A stretch of DNA of 59,599 bases, from NCBI GenBank assembly GCA_027490725.1, contig JAIXXN010000052.1, forward strand, positions 1-59,599, in the 5' to 3' direction. Shown here one piece after another: positions 42,478-51,934 of this stretch. Made by a program: the position numbers and the translations under genes. The notes below the pieces were generated by a model. The model was not told where the DNA came from. It saw only the letters and a list, made by a program, of their open reading frames with translations, and made no database searches. Source of the stretch: Oxalobacteraceae bacterium (lineage in GTDB: Bacteria; Pseudomonadota; Gammaproteobacteria; Burkholderiales; Burkholderiaceae_D). Numbering within the stretch: the first letter of the stretch is position 1; each line of letters starts with the position of its first letter.

Positions 42478-43812
42478 ATGGATCAGGTCATGAGGGATTT
42501 TTTACGTGAACGGAATATTCACGAAGTCGAGTGTGTGATCGCGGACATGACCGGGATCGCACGCGGGAAAATCCTGCCCAAGGATCTGTTCCTGAGCGAA
42601 GGCGAAATGCGCTTACCCAAAAGCGTGCTACTGAATACGGTCAATGGCGAACAGCCGAATAACCTGCCGTATGTCGGCGCCACTGATCCCGACATGATCT
42701 GCAAGCCCGATCTGGCCACGCTGCGGCAAGTGCCGTGGGCAGCCGAGAATGTCGCGCTGGTGATTCACGATTGCCAGAACTTCGATGGTTCGCCGGTCGG
42801 ACTGTCGCCGCGCGCTGTGCTGCGCCGCGTGCTGGCGCTGTATGCAGAACGTGGCTGGCAACCGGTGGTAGCGCCCGAGATGGAATTCTATCTGGTGGCA
42901 CGCAGCAGCAATCCGCACGAGCCGCTGGCGCCACCGCTGGGGCGCAGCGGTAAACCCGAGTCGGGCCGCCAGTCGTATTCGATCGACGCGGTGAATGATT
43001 TCGATCCCTTCTTCCTCGAACTATCGACCTTCTGCAAACAGCACGATCTGGGGGTGGAAACGCTGATCCACGAAGCCGGTGCCGGCCAGATGGAAATCAA
43101 CTTCACCCATGGCGAAGCGCTGGAACTGGCCGACCGGGTTTTCCTGTTCAAACGTGCCGTGCGCGAGACGGCGCTGCGCCACGGGATCTTCGCCACCTTT
43201 ATGGCCAAGCCGATGGAAACCGAGCCCGGTAGCGCCATGCACATACACCAGAGCGTGCTCGATTCCGATGGTAATAACATCTTCAGTCTGCCGAGTGGCG
43301 AGGCCAGTCCGCTGTTCTTCAACTATATCGCGGGGCTCGAGCGCTACACGGCAGCGGCCACGCTGCTGCTGGCACCGCACGTGAACTCCTATCGCCGCCT
43401 GTCACGCTATATGTCGGCGCCGACCAATGTGCACTGGGGTTTTGATAACCGCACCTGCGGCATTCGTGTGCCGAACTCCAACCCGCGCAACCGCCGGGTG
43501 GAGAATCGTGTGCCGGGTGTCGACGTGAATCCGTATCTGGCCATGGCCGCCACGCTGGCCTGCGGCTATCTCGGTATGACGCAAGGCTTGCAGCCGTCCG
43601 CACCGACCGAAGGCAGTGCCGAGCATGTGCATGATCAGCTGCCGCGTAATCTGGAAGACGCCATCATGCGTCTGCGCGAGTGCAAACCGCTCAGCGACAT
43701 ACTTGGCGAATTATTCGTGCAGGCCTTCTGCGAAGTGAAGGAACTGGAGTTTGCGACGTATAGCCGGGTGATCAGTTCATGGGAACGCGAACACCTGATG
43801 CTGCTGGTCTAA
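42478..43812 (+). CDS. Glutamine synthetase family protein, PuuA-like (third PuuA paralogue)
   Basis: The 444-residue glutamine-synthetase homologue shares MTGIARGKILPKDLF, PEMEFYL, the IHEAGAGQMEINF metal pair, MHIHQS and RVENRVPGVDVNPYLA with PuuA, so catalytic residues look complete. It is more distant from the two long PuuA copies than they are from each other. CAGGAGATGCAAG precedes the ATG. Candidate substrates are putrescine, spermidine, cadaverine or a monoamine; having PuuA and the type III enzyme in one operon suggests division of labour. It is followed by an aminotransferase ten bases later. Confidence 0.85.
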   Translation: MDQVMRDFLRERNIHEVECVIADMTGIARGKILPKDLFLSEGEMRLPKSVLLNTVNGEQPNNLPYVGATDPDMICKPDLATLRQVPWAAENVALVIHDCQNFDGSPVGLSPRAVLRRVLALYAERGWQPVVAPEMEFYLVARSSNPHEPLAPPLGRSGKPESGRQSYSIDAVNDFDPFFLELSTFCKQHDLGVETLIHEAGAGQMEINFTHGEALELADRVFLFKRAVRETALRHGIFATFMAKPMETEPGSAMHIHQSVLDSDGNNIFSLPSGEASPLFFNYIAGLERYTAAATLLLAPHVNSYRRLSRYMSAPTNVHWGFDNRTCGIRVPNSNPRNRRVENRVPGVDVNPYLAMAATLACGYLGMTQGLQPSAPTEGSAEHVHDQLPRNLEDAIMRLRECKPLSDILGELFVQAFCEVKELEFATYSRVISSWEREHLMLLV

Positions 43813-43822
43813 GGAGCGCGCC

Positions 43823-45184
43823 ATGCACAGCACCCGTAACGGTTTGAACTGGCAGCGCGCGCAGGCGCTGGCCGCGAGTGAACGCGCCAGCTATGCGGCC
43901 CGTAATCCTGTATCGGCACAACTGGCGCAGCAGGCTGCCGCACACCTGCTGTTCGGCGTACCGATGCACTGGATGAATGACTGGTCGACGCCGTTTGCGT
44001 TGACAGTGGATGCGGCATCGGGCGCGCGCTTTCGCGATGCGGACGGCCATGACTATGTCGACTTCTGCCTCGGTGATACCGGCGCCATGTTCGGCCACGC
44101 TCCCGCACCGGTGGCGGCAGCGATTGCACGCCAGTCGCAGCGTGGCTATACGGCGATGCTGCCATCGCGAGATGCGGCACCGGTCGCCGCGGAACTGGCG
44201 TGCCGTTTCGGCTTGCCATACTGGCAGTTTGCCCTGTCAGCGTCGGATGCCAACCGCTTCGTCCTGCGCTGGTTGCGTGCTGCCACGGGACGCAGCAAGA
44301 TCCTGGTGTTTAACGGCTGCTATCACGGCACCGTCGATGATGTGTTTGTCGATCTGGTAGATGGTGTGGCGACCCAGCGCGACAGCCTGCTGGGTCAGGT
44401 CTATCCGCTCACCGAGCACACCGTGGTGGTGGAGTTTAACGATCTGGCTGCGCTGGATGCCGCGCTGGCGCAAGGCGATGTGGCCTGCGTGCTGGCCGAA
44501 CCGGTGATGACCAATATCGGCATGGTGCTGCCGCAACCCGGCTACTGGGAAGCGGCCCAGCAGATCATCCGCCGTCACGGCAGTCTGCTGGTGATGGATG
44601 AAACCCATACCATCAGCAGCGGCCCTGCTGGCTATGCGCGCGCGCATGGCATCGAGGCCGATGCGCTGGTGCTGGGCAAGCCGGTGGCAGGCGGGATTCC
44701 CTGTGCGGTGTATGGCATGAGTGCTGCGCTGGCAGCGCGGGTCGAGCAGGCCAAGCGCACGGCGCCGCCCGGACACTCGGGTGTTGGCACCACGCTGAGT
44801 GCGAATATGTTTGCGATGGCGGCGATGCGCGCCAATCTGGAACAGGTGATGACGGAGGCTGCCTATGCGCACATGACGGCGCTGGCGGCGCAACTGGCGC
44901 AGGGCTTGCGGGACGTGATTGCGCGGCAGCAGTTACCGTGGTGTGTGACGCAGGTGGGGGCGCGCACGGAATTCCAGTTCTGTGCCGAGGTACCGGTCAA
45001 TGGCACACAGGCAGAGGCGATACTCGATAGCGAGCTGGAACACATCATCCACCTGTATCTATTGAATCGCGGTCTGCTGATTACGCCGTTCCACAACATG
45101 CTGCTAGTGTGTCCGGATACCAGCAGCGCCGACGTGCAGCGCCTGCTGGCGGTGTTCGAGGAGTGTGTCCAGCAGCTGCGCTAG
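43823..45184 (+). CDS. Class III aminotransferase, HemL-like
   Basis: PLP protein of 453 residues related to glutamate-1-semialdehyde aminomutases, with PLP lysine K286 (LVLGKPVAGGIPC), cofactor aspartate D259 (LVMDETHTISSGP), and the phosphate-binding segment around SASDANRFVLRWLR, which differs from the usual GTEA. It is unlikely to be the haem-pathway HemL, because the active-site surroundings differ and it is the last gene of a polyamine catabolic unit. The TAAGGAGCGCGCC sequence gives a good start. Possible role: transamination of an amine, an aminoaldehyde or a gamma-glutamyl product; the substrate cannot be read from sequence. Confidence 0.72.
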   Translation: MHSTRNGLNWQRAQALAASERASYAARNPVSAQLAQQAAAHLLFGVPMHWMNDWSTPFALTVDAASGARFRDADGHDYVDFCLGDTGAMFGHAPAPVAAAIARQSQRGYTAMLPSRDAAPVAAELACRFGLPYWQFALSASDANRFVLRWLRAATGRSKILVFNGCYHGTVDDVFVDLVDGVATQRDSLLGQVYPLTEHTVVVEFNDLAALDAALAQGDVACVLAEPVMTNIGMVLPQPGYWEAAQQIIRRHGSLLVMDETHTISSGPAGYARAHGIEADALVLGKPVAGGIPCAVYGMSAALAARVEQAKRTAPPGHSGVGTTLSANMFAMAAMRANLEQVMTEAAYAHMTALAAQLAQGLRDVIARQQLPWCVTQVGARTEFQFCAEVPVNGTQAEAILDSELEHIIHLYLLNRGLLITPFHNMLLVCPDTSSADVQRLLAVFEECVQQLR

Positions 45185-45193
45185 CGGCGCAGC
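45175..45193. terminator. Hairpin spanning the end of the aminotransferase gene
   Basis: GCTGCGC (45175-45181) pairs with GCGCAGC (45187-45193) across a 5-base loop that contains the stop codon. A second small palindrome, CAGCATGCTG (45190-45199), follows. There is no T-tract, so it may act as an mRNA end barrier between convergent genes rather than a classical terminator. Confidence 0.4.
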
Positions 45194-45206
45194 ATGCTGT
45201 ACAGAG

Positions 45207-46085
45207 TTAGAAGCAGTGTTCCAGTGCCGGGAAGCTGCCATCCTTGACGGCGCTGACGTAGGCGCTGATGGCTGCATCGATGCTGGTCTGGCCATCCATG
45301 AAGTTTTTCACGAAGCGCGCTTTACGGCCCGGGAAAACGCCCAGCAGGTCGTGCATCACCAGAACCTGACCGGAGCAATCCGGACCGGCACCGATGCCGA
45401 TGGTGGGAATCGCCAGCAGGTCGGTAGTCTCTTTGCCCAGCGCAGTCGGAATTGCTTCGAGTACCAGCAGCGTCGCACCGGCCGCTTGCAGGGCCAGCGC
45501 ATCGGCTTTCAGCAGATCGGCGCTTTCCAGCGTTTTGCCTTGCACCTTGTAGCCCCCCAGTTGATGCACCGATTGTGGCGTCAGACCCAGGTGAGCGCAT
45601 ACCGGCACCGAGCGTTCGGTGAGGAAGCGCACGGTCTCGGCCAGCCATGCGCCGCCTTCCAGTTTGACCATGTGGGCGCCAGCCTGCATCAGCTTGACGG
45701 CGTTGTCGAACGCCGCCTGCGGCGTGGCGTAGCTACCGAACGGCATATCGGCCAGCACCAGTGCCGACTTGCTGCCGCGTGCCACGGCAGCGGTGTGATA
45801 CGCCACTTCGGCCACCGTCACTGGCAGGGTGGAGGACTGGCCATTGCAGACCATGCCCAGCGAATCGCCGATCAGTAGCACTTCCACGCCGCAGCGGTCC
45901 ATCAGGGAGGCGAAGCTGGCGTCGTAGCAGGTCAGCATGGTGATCTTTTCGCCGTTGGCGCGCAGCTGTGCCAGGGTCGGGATGGTGACCGCTTTGGCGG
46001 CCGGCAGTTTGGCCGGTGCAGGCGTCGGGCTGGCGGCAGGCGCTTGGCTCGCGGCCATTTCGTTTCCTTGCAGGTAAGCAGACAT
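45207..46085 (-). CDS. panB: 3-methyl-2-oxobutanoate hydroxymethyltransferase
   Basis: First step of pantothenate synthesis: transfers a hydroxymethyl group from methylene-tetrahydrofolate to 2-oxoisovalerate. The 292-residue protein has conserved [32 protein letters not shown] (catalytic region) and [11 protein letters not shown]. The N-terminal 35 residues are an Ala/Pro-rich extension ([15 protein letters not shown]) absent from E. coli PanB. It lies downstream of folK in the core minus-strand cluster. Confidence 0.95.
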   Translation of the reverse strand: MSAYLQGNEMAASQAPAASPTPAPAKLPAAKAVTIPTLAQLRANGEKITMLTCYDASFASLMDRCGVEVLLIGDSLGMVCNGQSSTLPVTVAEVAYHTAAVARGSKSALVLADMPFGSYATPQAAFDNAVKLMQAGAHMVKLEGGAWLAETVRFLTERSVPVCAHLGLTPQSVHQLGGYKVQGKTLESADLLKADALALQAAGATLLVLEAIPTALGKETTDLLAIPTIGIGAGPDCSGQVLVMHDLLGVFPGRKARFVKNFMDGQTSIDAAISAYVSAVKDGSFPALEHCF

Positions 46086-46170
46086 GGTAATCCTCTAAAA
46101 AGGTGCTGAGCGCGATAGTGTAGTCCTAACAGCTAGCGCGTGCAGTGAAGTCAAATGTTCAGGTCAAATG

Positions 46171-46698
46171 TCAGGTAAGCAGCTCGATGCGCTGATCGGC
46201 CACGGCGCCCGCGTAATCCTGCGCTGCGCCCAGACCGGGAATATGGATGGCTGGCGCCAGTTCCAGCAGCGGCTGCAGCACAAAGGCGCGCTCGGTAATG
46301 CGCGGGTGCGGCACTGTCAGCGTGGCGGTGCTGATGCGGGCATCGCCATACAGCAGCAGGTCCAGATCGAGGGTGCGCGGCGCGTTGCGGTAAGGCCGTT
46401 CGCGGCCGTGTGCCTGTTCGATGCCGTGCAGGGCTGCCAGCAGGGCAGGGGCATCAAGCGTGGTGGCAATGCGCGCCACGGCGTTCACATAATCGTCGCC
46501 ACCGGCGTCGATCGGTGCAGTGCGGTACAACTGCGAACGCGCCATCAGCGTGCAACCCGGTGTCGCCTGCAGGCGACGCAGCGCGTCTTCCACCTGTGCG
46601 CGGGCATCGCCCAGATTGGCGCCAAGGCCGATGTAGGCGATGCTGAAGGCGAAATCGCCGCCAGCTGCCTGTGGCTGGATCGTCAGTTGAGGATTCAT
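46171..46698 (-). CDS. folK: 2-amino-4-hydroxy-6-hydroxymethyldihydropteridine pyrophosphokinase
   Basis: Pyrophosphorylates hydroxymethyl-dihydropterin in folate synthesis. The 175-residue protein shows GLGANLGDARAQVEDALRRL, SQLYRTAPI and the signature RPYRNAPRTLDLDLLLYGD. The pcnB stop is 12 bases upstream of its start. The order pcnB-folK-panB is a familiar betaproteobacterial block. Confidence 0.95.
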   Translation of the reverse strand: MNPQLTIQPQAAGGDFAFSIAYIGLGANLGDARAQVEDALRRLQATPGCTLMARSQLYRTAPIDAGGDDYVNAVARIATTLDAPALLAALHGIEQAHGRERPYRNAPRTLDLDLLLYGDARISTATLTVPHPRITERAFVLQPLLELAPAIHIPGLGAAQDYAGAVADQRIELLT

Positions 46699-46710
46699 GG
46701 TGCAGCAGAC

Positions 46711-48102
46711 TTATTCGTGATCGTTCTGGCCGCCGCCAGCGCTATCGCCATTCTCTGCGCCGCCCTGTGCGGACTTGTTACGCCCACCACGGCGCGGACC
46801 GCGTTTGCGCTTCGCGCCAGCGGCTGGCTGAGTGGCAGCGTTCAGCAGGGCTTCGCGCTGCACTTCGTCGCCTTCGTAGAAGTCGGTCCACCATTCGCCG
46901 ATTTCGGCATCGATCTCGCCCGAGGCGCAGCGCAGCAGCAGGAAGTCGTAACCGGCGCGGAAGCGCAGGTGCTCCAGCAGCTTGTATGGTGCTTTGCCGG
47001 TGCGGCGTTCGAAGCGCGGCTGCATGGCCCAGATGTCGCGCATGTCCGAACCGATCTTGCGTTGCAGTGCCAGTTTCTCGGTCTGCGATTCCAGTACATC
47101 GTCGGCCGCCAGATGCAGGGCGGGGATGGTCTGCTCGCCGGCAGCGCGGTAGGCGGTCCATTTTTCCAGCACCTGATGCCACAGCAGCGACGCAAACAGG
47201 AAGCCCGGCGAGACGGTTTTGCCGGCGTGGATGCGGGCGTCGGTCGAGTCCAGTGCCAGCGTGACGAACTTCACGCCCAGTGGCTGTTCCAGCACCACGT
47301 CCAGCAGCGGTAGCAGACCGTGATGCAGGCCTTGCTCGCGCAGCTGCTGCAGGCAGGCCAGCGCCTGTCCACTCATCAGCAATTTCAGCATTTCATCGAA
47401 CACGCGGGCGGCAGGCACGTTGTTGATCAGCGGTGCCATCACCTTGATCGGTGCGCCGGTGTGCGGCTCGATGGTGAATTTCAGCTTGGCGGCAAAGCGC
47501 ACCACGCGCAGCATGCGTACCGGGTCTTCGCGGTAGCGCGCTTCCGGCTGGCCGATGATGCGCAGCGTCTTGGCGCGGATGTCGGCGATACCACCGTGGT
47601 AGTCCAGCACCTGCTGGTTGGCCGGGTTGTAGTACATGGCGTTGATGGTGAAGTCGCGTCGCACCGCGTCTTCCGCCTGCGAGCCGAAGGTGTTATCGCG
47701 CAGCACGCGGCCATGTTCATCTTTCGGTGCATTGTCCGAGGTGGTGCCACGGAAGGTGGTCACTTCCAGCAGATCCTGACCGAACATCACGTGCACGATC
47801 TGGAAGCGCTTGCCGATGATGAAGGCGCGCCGGAACAGTTTGCGGACCTGCTCCGGCGTGGCATTGGTGGCAATGTCGAAGTCTTTCGGTTTCACGCCCA
47901 GCAGCAGGTCGCGCACTGCGCCGCCCACTACAAACGCTTCATAGCCGGCTTCCTGCAAGGTGCTGGTTACCCGCACCGCGTTATTCGACAGCAGACGCGG
48001 GTCGATGCCGTGCGCGTCCGGTCCGAGCACCAGCGGGGTGCCGGTTTCGGGGGCGGCCTTGCTACGGGTGCCGAGGATTTTGCGGATCAGTTTCTTAATC
48101 AT
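46711..48102 (-). CDS. pcnB: Poly(A) polymerase I
   Basis: Adds poly(A) tails to RNA and promotes decay. The chosen 463-residue form starts MIKKLIRKIL, whose ATG overlaps the upstream stop codon (ATGATTAA), indicating coupling; an in-frame ATG 72 bases earlier lies inside the HAD gene. The nucleotidyltransferase core is VVGGAVRDLLLG...KDFDIATNATPEQV, with the DFDIA metal aspartates, followed by the RNA-binding domain. The C-terminus is a basic Gly/Arg tail (KRKRGPRRGGRNK). It differs from tRNA CCA-transferases by the FRRAFIIGKRFQIVHV segment typical of PcnB. Confidence 0.93.
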   Translation of the reverse strand: MIKKLIRKILGTRSKAAPETGTPLVLGPDAHGIDPRLLSNNAVRVTSTLQEAGYEAFVVGGAVRDLLLGVKPKDFDIATNATPEQVRKLFRRAFIIGKRFQIVHVMFGQDLLEVTTFRGTTSDNAPKDEHGRVLRDNTFGSQAEDAVRRDFTINAMYYNPANQQVLDYHGGIADIRAKTLRIIGQPEARYREDPVRMLRVVRFAAKLKFTIEPHTGAPIKVMAPLINNVPAARVFDEMLKLLMSGQALACLQQLREQGLHHGLLPLLDVVLEQPLGVKFVTLALDSTDARIHAGKTVSPGFLFASLLWHQVLEKWTAYRAAGEQTIPALHLAADDVLESQTEKLALQRKIGSDMRDIWAMQPRFERRTGKAPYKLLEHLRFRAGYDFLLLRCASGEIDAEIGEWWTDFYEGDEVQREALLNAATQPAAGAKRKRGPRRGGRNKSAQGGAENGDSAGGGQNDHE

Positions 48103-48766
48103 TGAATAGGTCGATAAGAGGCCAGCCGTGCGCGCTGGCATGCTGTTTAAGTTGAGCGTTCGGATTGGTCGCAACCGGATGGCTGACGATCGACATCAGC
48201 GGCAGATCGTTGTGCGAATCACTGTAGAAGTGTACGCGTTCGAAGTCTTCCAGCTGCTTGTTCATATTCGCCAGCCACGCCCGGGTGTGCGTGACTTTGC
48301 CGGGACCCTGGGTCGGCGTGCCGAGCAAGCGGCCGGTCAGCTTGCCGTCGGCATCGGTTTCCGGTACGGCGGCAATCAGGTGTTCCACTCCCAGTGCTCT
48401 GGCGATGGGCGCCGTCACAAACTGGTTGGTGGCGGTGACGATGGCCAGCAGATCACCGGCGTCGCGGTGCTTCTGCAGCAGCGCCAGTGCACTCGGGCGG
48501 ATCGCCGGCAGGATTACTTCTTCCATGTACTGCGCCTGCATGGCCTCCAGACGCTCGCGCGGGAAGCTGGCCAGCGTGCCGAGCGAGAATTCCAGATATT
48601 CCACCGGGTCGAGGGTGCCTTGCTGGTACTGGGCGTAGAAGGCGTCGTTACGGCGTGCGAATTCGATGGCATCGACGGCGCCGATACGCACCAGGAACTG
48701 GCCCCATTCGTGGTCGGAGTCGATAGGCAGCAGGGTGTGGTCGAGGTCAAATAAGGCGAGATTCAT
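48095..48766 (-). CDS. HAD-IB family phosphatase (SerB-like)
   Basis: The 223-residue hydrolase has motif I FDLDHTLLP (D7, D9), motif II IVTATN, and motif III/IV SDSHNDLPLM. It belongs to the HAD-IB subfamily related to phosphoserine phosphatase; the substrate is not evident. The start MNLALFDLD is chosen because its ATG overlaps the hda stop (ATGA). The position between hda and pcnB is conserved in Burkholderiales. Confidence 0.88.
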   Translation of the reverse strand: MNLALFDLDHTLLPIDSDHEWGQFLVRIGAVDAIEFARRNDAFYAQYQQGTLDPVEYLEFSLGTLASFPRERLEAMQAQYMEEVILPAIRPSALALLQKHRDAGDLLAIVTATNQFVTAPIARALGVEHLIAAVPETDADGKLTGRLLGTPTQGPGKVTHTRAWLANMNKQLEDFERVHFYSDSHNDLPLMSIVSHPVATNPNAQLKQHASAHGWPLIDLFND

Positions 48767-49452
48767 GATGCTCTGGCTTCCGCCTGCAACCACTCGCGCA
48801 GCAAAGGCAGAGTGATCGGGCGTTGGGTTTGTAGGGAATACTGGTCCAGCGAGTCGAGCATGCTCGAAAGTGACCGCATGTCACGCTGGAAGTGCGACAG
48901 CAAATAGGGTATCACGCCCGGCGACAGCGTCAAGCCACGGGCGGTGGCCGCAGCACTCAGGGCGGCCACTTTTTCATCATCGGTCAGGCCGTGCACCTGA
49001 TAGATCAGGCCCCAGCCCATGCGGGTGCGCAGATCTTCGCGCACCGGCAGTACCGCTGGTGCGACCGCGCCGCTGCACACCATGTAGGCCTGATTGGCAC
49101 GGATTTCATTGAACAGGGCGAAGGCGTCGATCTGCGCCAGCGGCGAGAGTTTTTCGCAGTCGTCGAGCAGATACAGATCGACTTCGGGCGAATACACGAA
49201 CTCCGATTCGATCGAGAACGGCGAGATGTAGCGGGCGCGCAGCTGCTGCTGCTCGCTGCCGGTGCCGGCTAGCGCCTTGAGCAAGTGGCTCTTGCCCACG
49301 CCTTCATGACCCCACAGGTAGGCAAAGTGCTCGCGCGCGCTGCGCTCGGCGAACTGCGTCAGCAGTGCCACCGCTTCGGCGTTCTGTCCGACCTCGAAAG
49401 AGGTGAGGCTGTGCGCCGGGTCTGCGCCTAAATCGAGCACCAGTTGCTTCAT
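48763..49452 (-). CDS. hda: DnaA regulatory inactivator Hda
   Basis: AAA+ protein that, with the beta clamp, stimulates DnaA-ATP hydrolysis after initiation. The 229-residue protein begins with the clamp-binding type motif KQLVLDLG, followed by Walker A GHEGVGKSH, Walker B-like LYLLDDCEKL, and sensor 2 region FQRDMRSLSSMLDSLD. It has no DNA-binding domain IV, which separates it from DnaA. It lies between the AI-2E permease and HAD genes. Confidence 0.92.
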   Translation of the reverse strand: MKQLVLDLGADPAHSLTSFEVGQNAEAVALLTQFAERSAREHFAYLWGHEGVGKSHLLKALAGTGSEQQQLRARYISPFSIESEFVYSPEVDLYLLDDCEKLSPLAQIDAFALFNEIRANQAYMVCSGAVAPAVLPVREDLRTRMGWGLIYQVHGLTDDEKVAALSAAATARGLTLSPGVIPYLLSHFQRDMRSLSSMLDSLDQYSLQTQRPITLPLLREWLQAEARAS

Positions 49453-49500
49453 GGCGCCCGCCTGAATGTGATCTTTTGCATAACGTTTTTCTGTTCCACC

Positions 49501-50583
49501 TTACGCATTATAGAAGCTGCTGCGCAGGTAGTGGTTACGCAAGTGTCTAAAGGCCACCATCAGGATGGCCGAAGCGGGCAAGGCCAGTAGCACGCCGACG
49601 AAGCCGAACAGCTGGCCGAAGGCCATCAGGGCGAAGATCACGGCCAGCGGATTCAGGCCAATGCGCTCGCCCACCAGTCGCGGCGTGAGGAAGAATCCTT
49701 CGATCACCTGACCGGCGCCGTAGATGATGGCCACCGCAACCATGCCACTCAGGTCGTTAAACTGCAGCACTGCCGAAATCAGCGCCAGCGCCAGTCCCAG
49801 ACCGAAGCCGAGGTAGGGAATGAACACCAGCAGGCCGGTGATGATCCCGACCGGCAGCGCCACGTCGAAGCCGGCAATCCCCAGAGCCACCGAGTAGTAG
49901 ACGGCCAGTACCAGCATCACCAGCAGCTGGCCGCGCAGATACTGCGCCAGCAGCACGTCGACTTCTTCGGCCATCGCCATGGTGGCGCCTATCCAGCGGC
50001 GTGGCACACAGGCGGCAATCCGCGCCAGCATGGCATGCCAGTCCAGCAGCAGGTAGAACAGCACTACCGGAATCAGTACCAGTGTGGCCAGCCAGCCCAG
50101 TACCGCGCTGCCACCGGTGCGCGCGGAATTCAGGGCGGCGCTCCAGATGGCATCACCACTGCTGGCCATCTGCTCGGAAACGAGTTTCTTGATGCCGGTG
50201 CTATCGAGGCGGATTTTGACGCCCATTTCCTGCAGGCGTGGCCCCAGCATATCGTTGATCTTGGCCAGAAACGCGGGTATCTGTGCCTGCATCAGCGGGA
50301 TTTCCTTCTGCAGCACCGGCACCACGATCAGCACCAGCGCCGTCAGCGCCGCGAAGAACAGCAGGATCACCACCAGCGCGGCCAGCGCGCGCGGCATTTG
50401 CCAGCGGCGCAGGCGCAGCCGGTGCAGCGCATCGACGCCGGGATTGAGGGCGTAAGCGAAGATGGCGGCGGCGATGAACGGTGTCAGAACCGGTCCCAGT
50501 GTCACCAGCAGGAAGAAAAATGCCGCCCAGACCGCGAGCCAGAATGCTGTTTGCTTTTGCTCTAGCGAGAGGGGAAATGGCAT
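49501..50583 (-). CDS. AI-2E family transporter (PerM-like)
   Basis: The 360-residue membrane protein has seven to eight hydrophobic segments and the family features GYLATLVLIPVVLFYLLLDW-like and GFFLTPRLVGERIGLNPLAVI. Substrates are disputed for this family (AI-2 export, Na+/H+ exchange), so no specific role is given. It is divergent from purM and upstream of hda, as usual in Burkholderiales. Confidence 0.88.
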   Translation of the reverse strand: MPFPLSLEQKQTAFWLAVWAAFFFLLVTLGPVLTPFIAAAIFAYALNPGVDALHRLRLRRWQMPRALAALVVILLFFAALTALVLIVVPVLQKEIPLMQAQIPAFLAKINDMLGPRLQEMGVKIRLDSTGIKKLVSEQMASSGDAIWSAALNSARTGGSAVLGWLATLVLIPVVLFYLLLDWHAMLARIAACVPRRWIGATMAMAEEVDVLLAQYLRGQLLVMLVLAVYYSVALGIAGFDVALPVGIITGLLVFIPYLGFGLGLALALISAVLQFNDLSGMVAVAIIYGAGQVIEGFFLTPRLVGERIGLNPLAVIFALMAFGQLFGFVGVLLALPASAILMVAFRHLRNHYLRSSFYNA

Positions 50584-50745
50584 GGAATGTGATTTAGATA
50601 GTTAAAAACGGCTGTGGCGCTAGGCATTTTGATAAAATAGCGGATTAACCGGCTTGCCGCGCTATTTATTTGCGCATTTTCGTGCCTTTTTGCTACGAAA
50701 CAGGTCGCCGCCCTCTATTTTACCGCCTCCGCTGCCAAATACACC
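50584..50745. promoter_or_regulatory. Divergent intergenic region perM-like / purM
   Basis: The AT-rich 162 bases should hold promoters for both directions. TAAAAT at 50633-50638 is a possible -10 for purM, but no good -35 is found at the right distance. An exact copy of the 13-mer CCGGCTTGCCGCG, repeated in tandem near nrtA, lies at 50649-50661. Confidence 0.45.
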
Positions 50746-51789
50746 ATGAGCCAAACTTCTAATGTTTCCCTGTCCTACCGTGATGCCGGCGTCGATATCG
50801 ATGCAGGTGACGCTTTAGTCGAAGCGATCAAGCCGTTTGCCAAGCGCACCCTGCGCGAAGGCGTGATGGGTGGCTTGGGCGGTTTCGGTGCGATGTTCGA
50901 AATTAGCAAAAAGTACAAGGAGCCAGTACTGGTGTCCGGTACCGACGGCGTGGGTACCAAGCTGAAACTGGCGTTCGAGCTGAACCGTCACGACACGGTC
51001 GGTATCGATCTGGTCGCCATGAGCGTGAACGACATTCTGGTACAGGGCGCCGAGCCACTGTTCTTCCTCGACTATTTCGCTTGCGGCAAGCTGGACGTCG
51101 CCATCGCTACCGACGTAATCAAGGGCATTGCGCAGGGTTGCGAGCAGGCCGGTTGCGCGCTGATTGGCGGCGAAACGGCGGAAATGCCATCGATGTACCC
51201 GGCTGGTGAGTACGACCTGGCCGGTTTCGCGGTGGGCGCTGTAGAAAAATCGCAGATCATCGACGGCACCAAGATTGCCCCGGGCGACGTGGTGCTGGGT
51301 CTAGCCTCGTCGGGCGTGCACTCGAACGGTTACTCGCTGGTGCGTAAGATTATCGAAGTGGCCAAGCCGGATCTGGAAGGCGACTTCCACGGCCGCAAAC
51401 TGGCCGACGTACTGATGCAGCCAACCCGCATCTACGTGAAGCCACTGCTGGCGCTGATGGCTTCGATGGAAGTCAAAGGCATGGTGCACATCACCGGCGG
51501 CGGTCTGGTCGAAAACATTCCACGCGTGCTGCAAGCTGGTCTGGTTGCCGAACTCGATTCCAAAGGCTGGACCCTGCCACCACTGTTCACCTGGCTGCAG
51601 CAGCATGGTGGCGTAGCGGACGCCGAGATGCACCGCGTGTTCAACTGCGGTATCGGCATGACCGTCATCGTGTCGCAGGAAAACGCGGCAGCGGCCAAGG
51701 CCCAGCTGGAAGCGGCTGGCGAAACCGTCTACACCATCGGCCGCATCCGCGCCCGCGTGGGTGACGAGCACCAGACCATCGTGATCTAA
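50746..51789 (+). CDS. purM: Phosphoribosylformylglycinamidine cyclo-ligase (AIR synthetase)
   Basis: Fifth step of purine synthesis: ATP-dependent ring closure of FGAM to AIR. The 347-residue protein has the PurM motifs [43 protein letters not shown] and [13 protein letters not shown] strong terminator follows. Confidence 0.97.
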   Translation: MSQTSNVSLSYRDAGVDIDAGDALVEAIKPFAKRTLREGVMGGLGGFGAMFEISKKYKEPVLVSGTDGVGTKLKLAFELNRHDTVGIDLVAMSVNDILVQGAEPLFFLDYFACGKLDVAIATDVIKGIAQGCEQAGCALIGGETAEMPSMYPAGEYDLAGFAVGAVEKSQIIDGTKIAPGDVVLGLASSGVHSNGYSLVRKIIEVAKPDLEGDFHGRKLADVLMQPTRIYVKPLLALMASMEVKGMVHITGGGLVENIPRVLQAGLVAELDSKGWTLPPLFTWLQQHGGVADAEMHRVFNCGIGMTVIVSQENAAAAKAQLEAAGETVYTIGRIRARVGDEHQTIVI

Positions 51790-51805
51790 GTCACGTCCAG
51801 TCAAC

Positions 51806-51844
51806 AAAAAAGCGGAGCACGTGTCAGCGTGCGCCGCTTTTTTT
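51806..51844 (+). terminator. Intrinsic terminator after purM
   Basis: AAAAAAGCGG-A-GCACG pairs with CGTGC-G-CCGCTTTTTT around a 6-base loop (one mismatch), ending in a run of seven T at 51838-51844. The A-run on the left allows action in both directions, also for pfp if transcribed past its end. Confidence 0.88.
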
Positions 51845-51857
51845 ACGTTACTACGTT

Positions 51858-51930
51858 GGGGTCAGGTCGGGCAAAGTGCAGCCTCAGCAGTTTGCAACTG
51901 CTGAGGCTGCACTTTGCCCGACCTGACCCC
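51858..51930. repeat. Perfect 35-bp inverted repeat with 3-base loop
   Basis: Bases 51858-51892 are the exact reverse complement of 51896-51930, with TGC between. Each arm begins or ends with GGGGTCAGGTCGGGC or its complement. It lies between the purM terminator and the end of pfp. A perfect repeat this long is not needed for termination and looks like a REP-like or miniature mobile element. Its outer edge CTGACCCCGGGTT (51923-51935) recurs at 4481-4493. Confidence 0.9.
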
Positions 51931-51934
51931 GGGT

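Noticed and set aside
43823..45184. Naming the last puu-unit gene hemL (glutamate-1-semialdehyde aminomutase)
   Set aside because: The phosphate-binding segment and general sequence diverge from HemL, and the context is polyamine catabolism.
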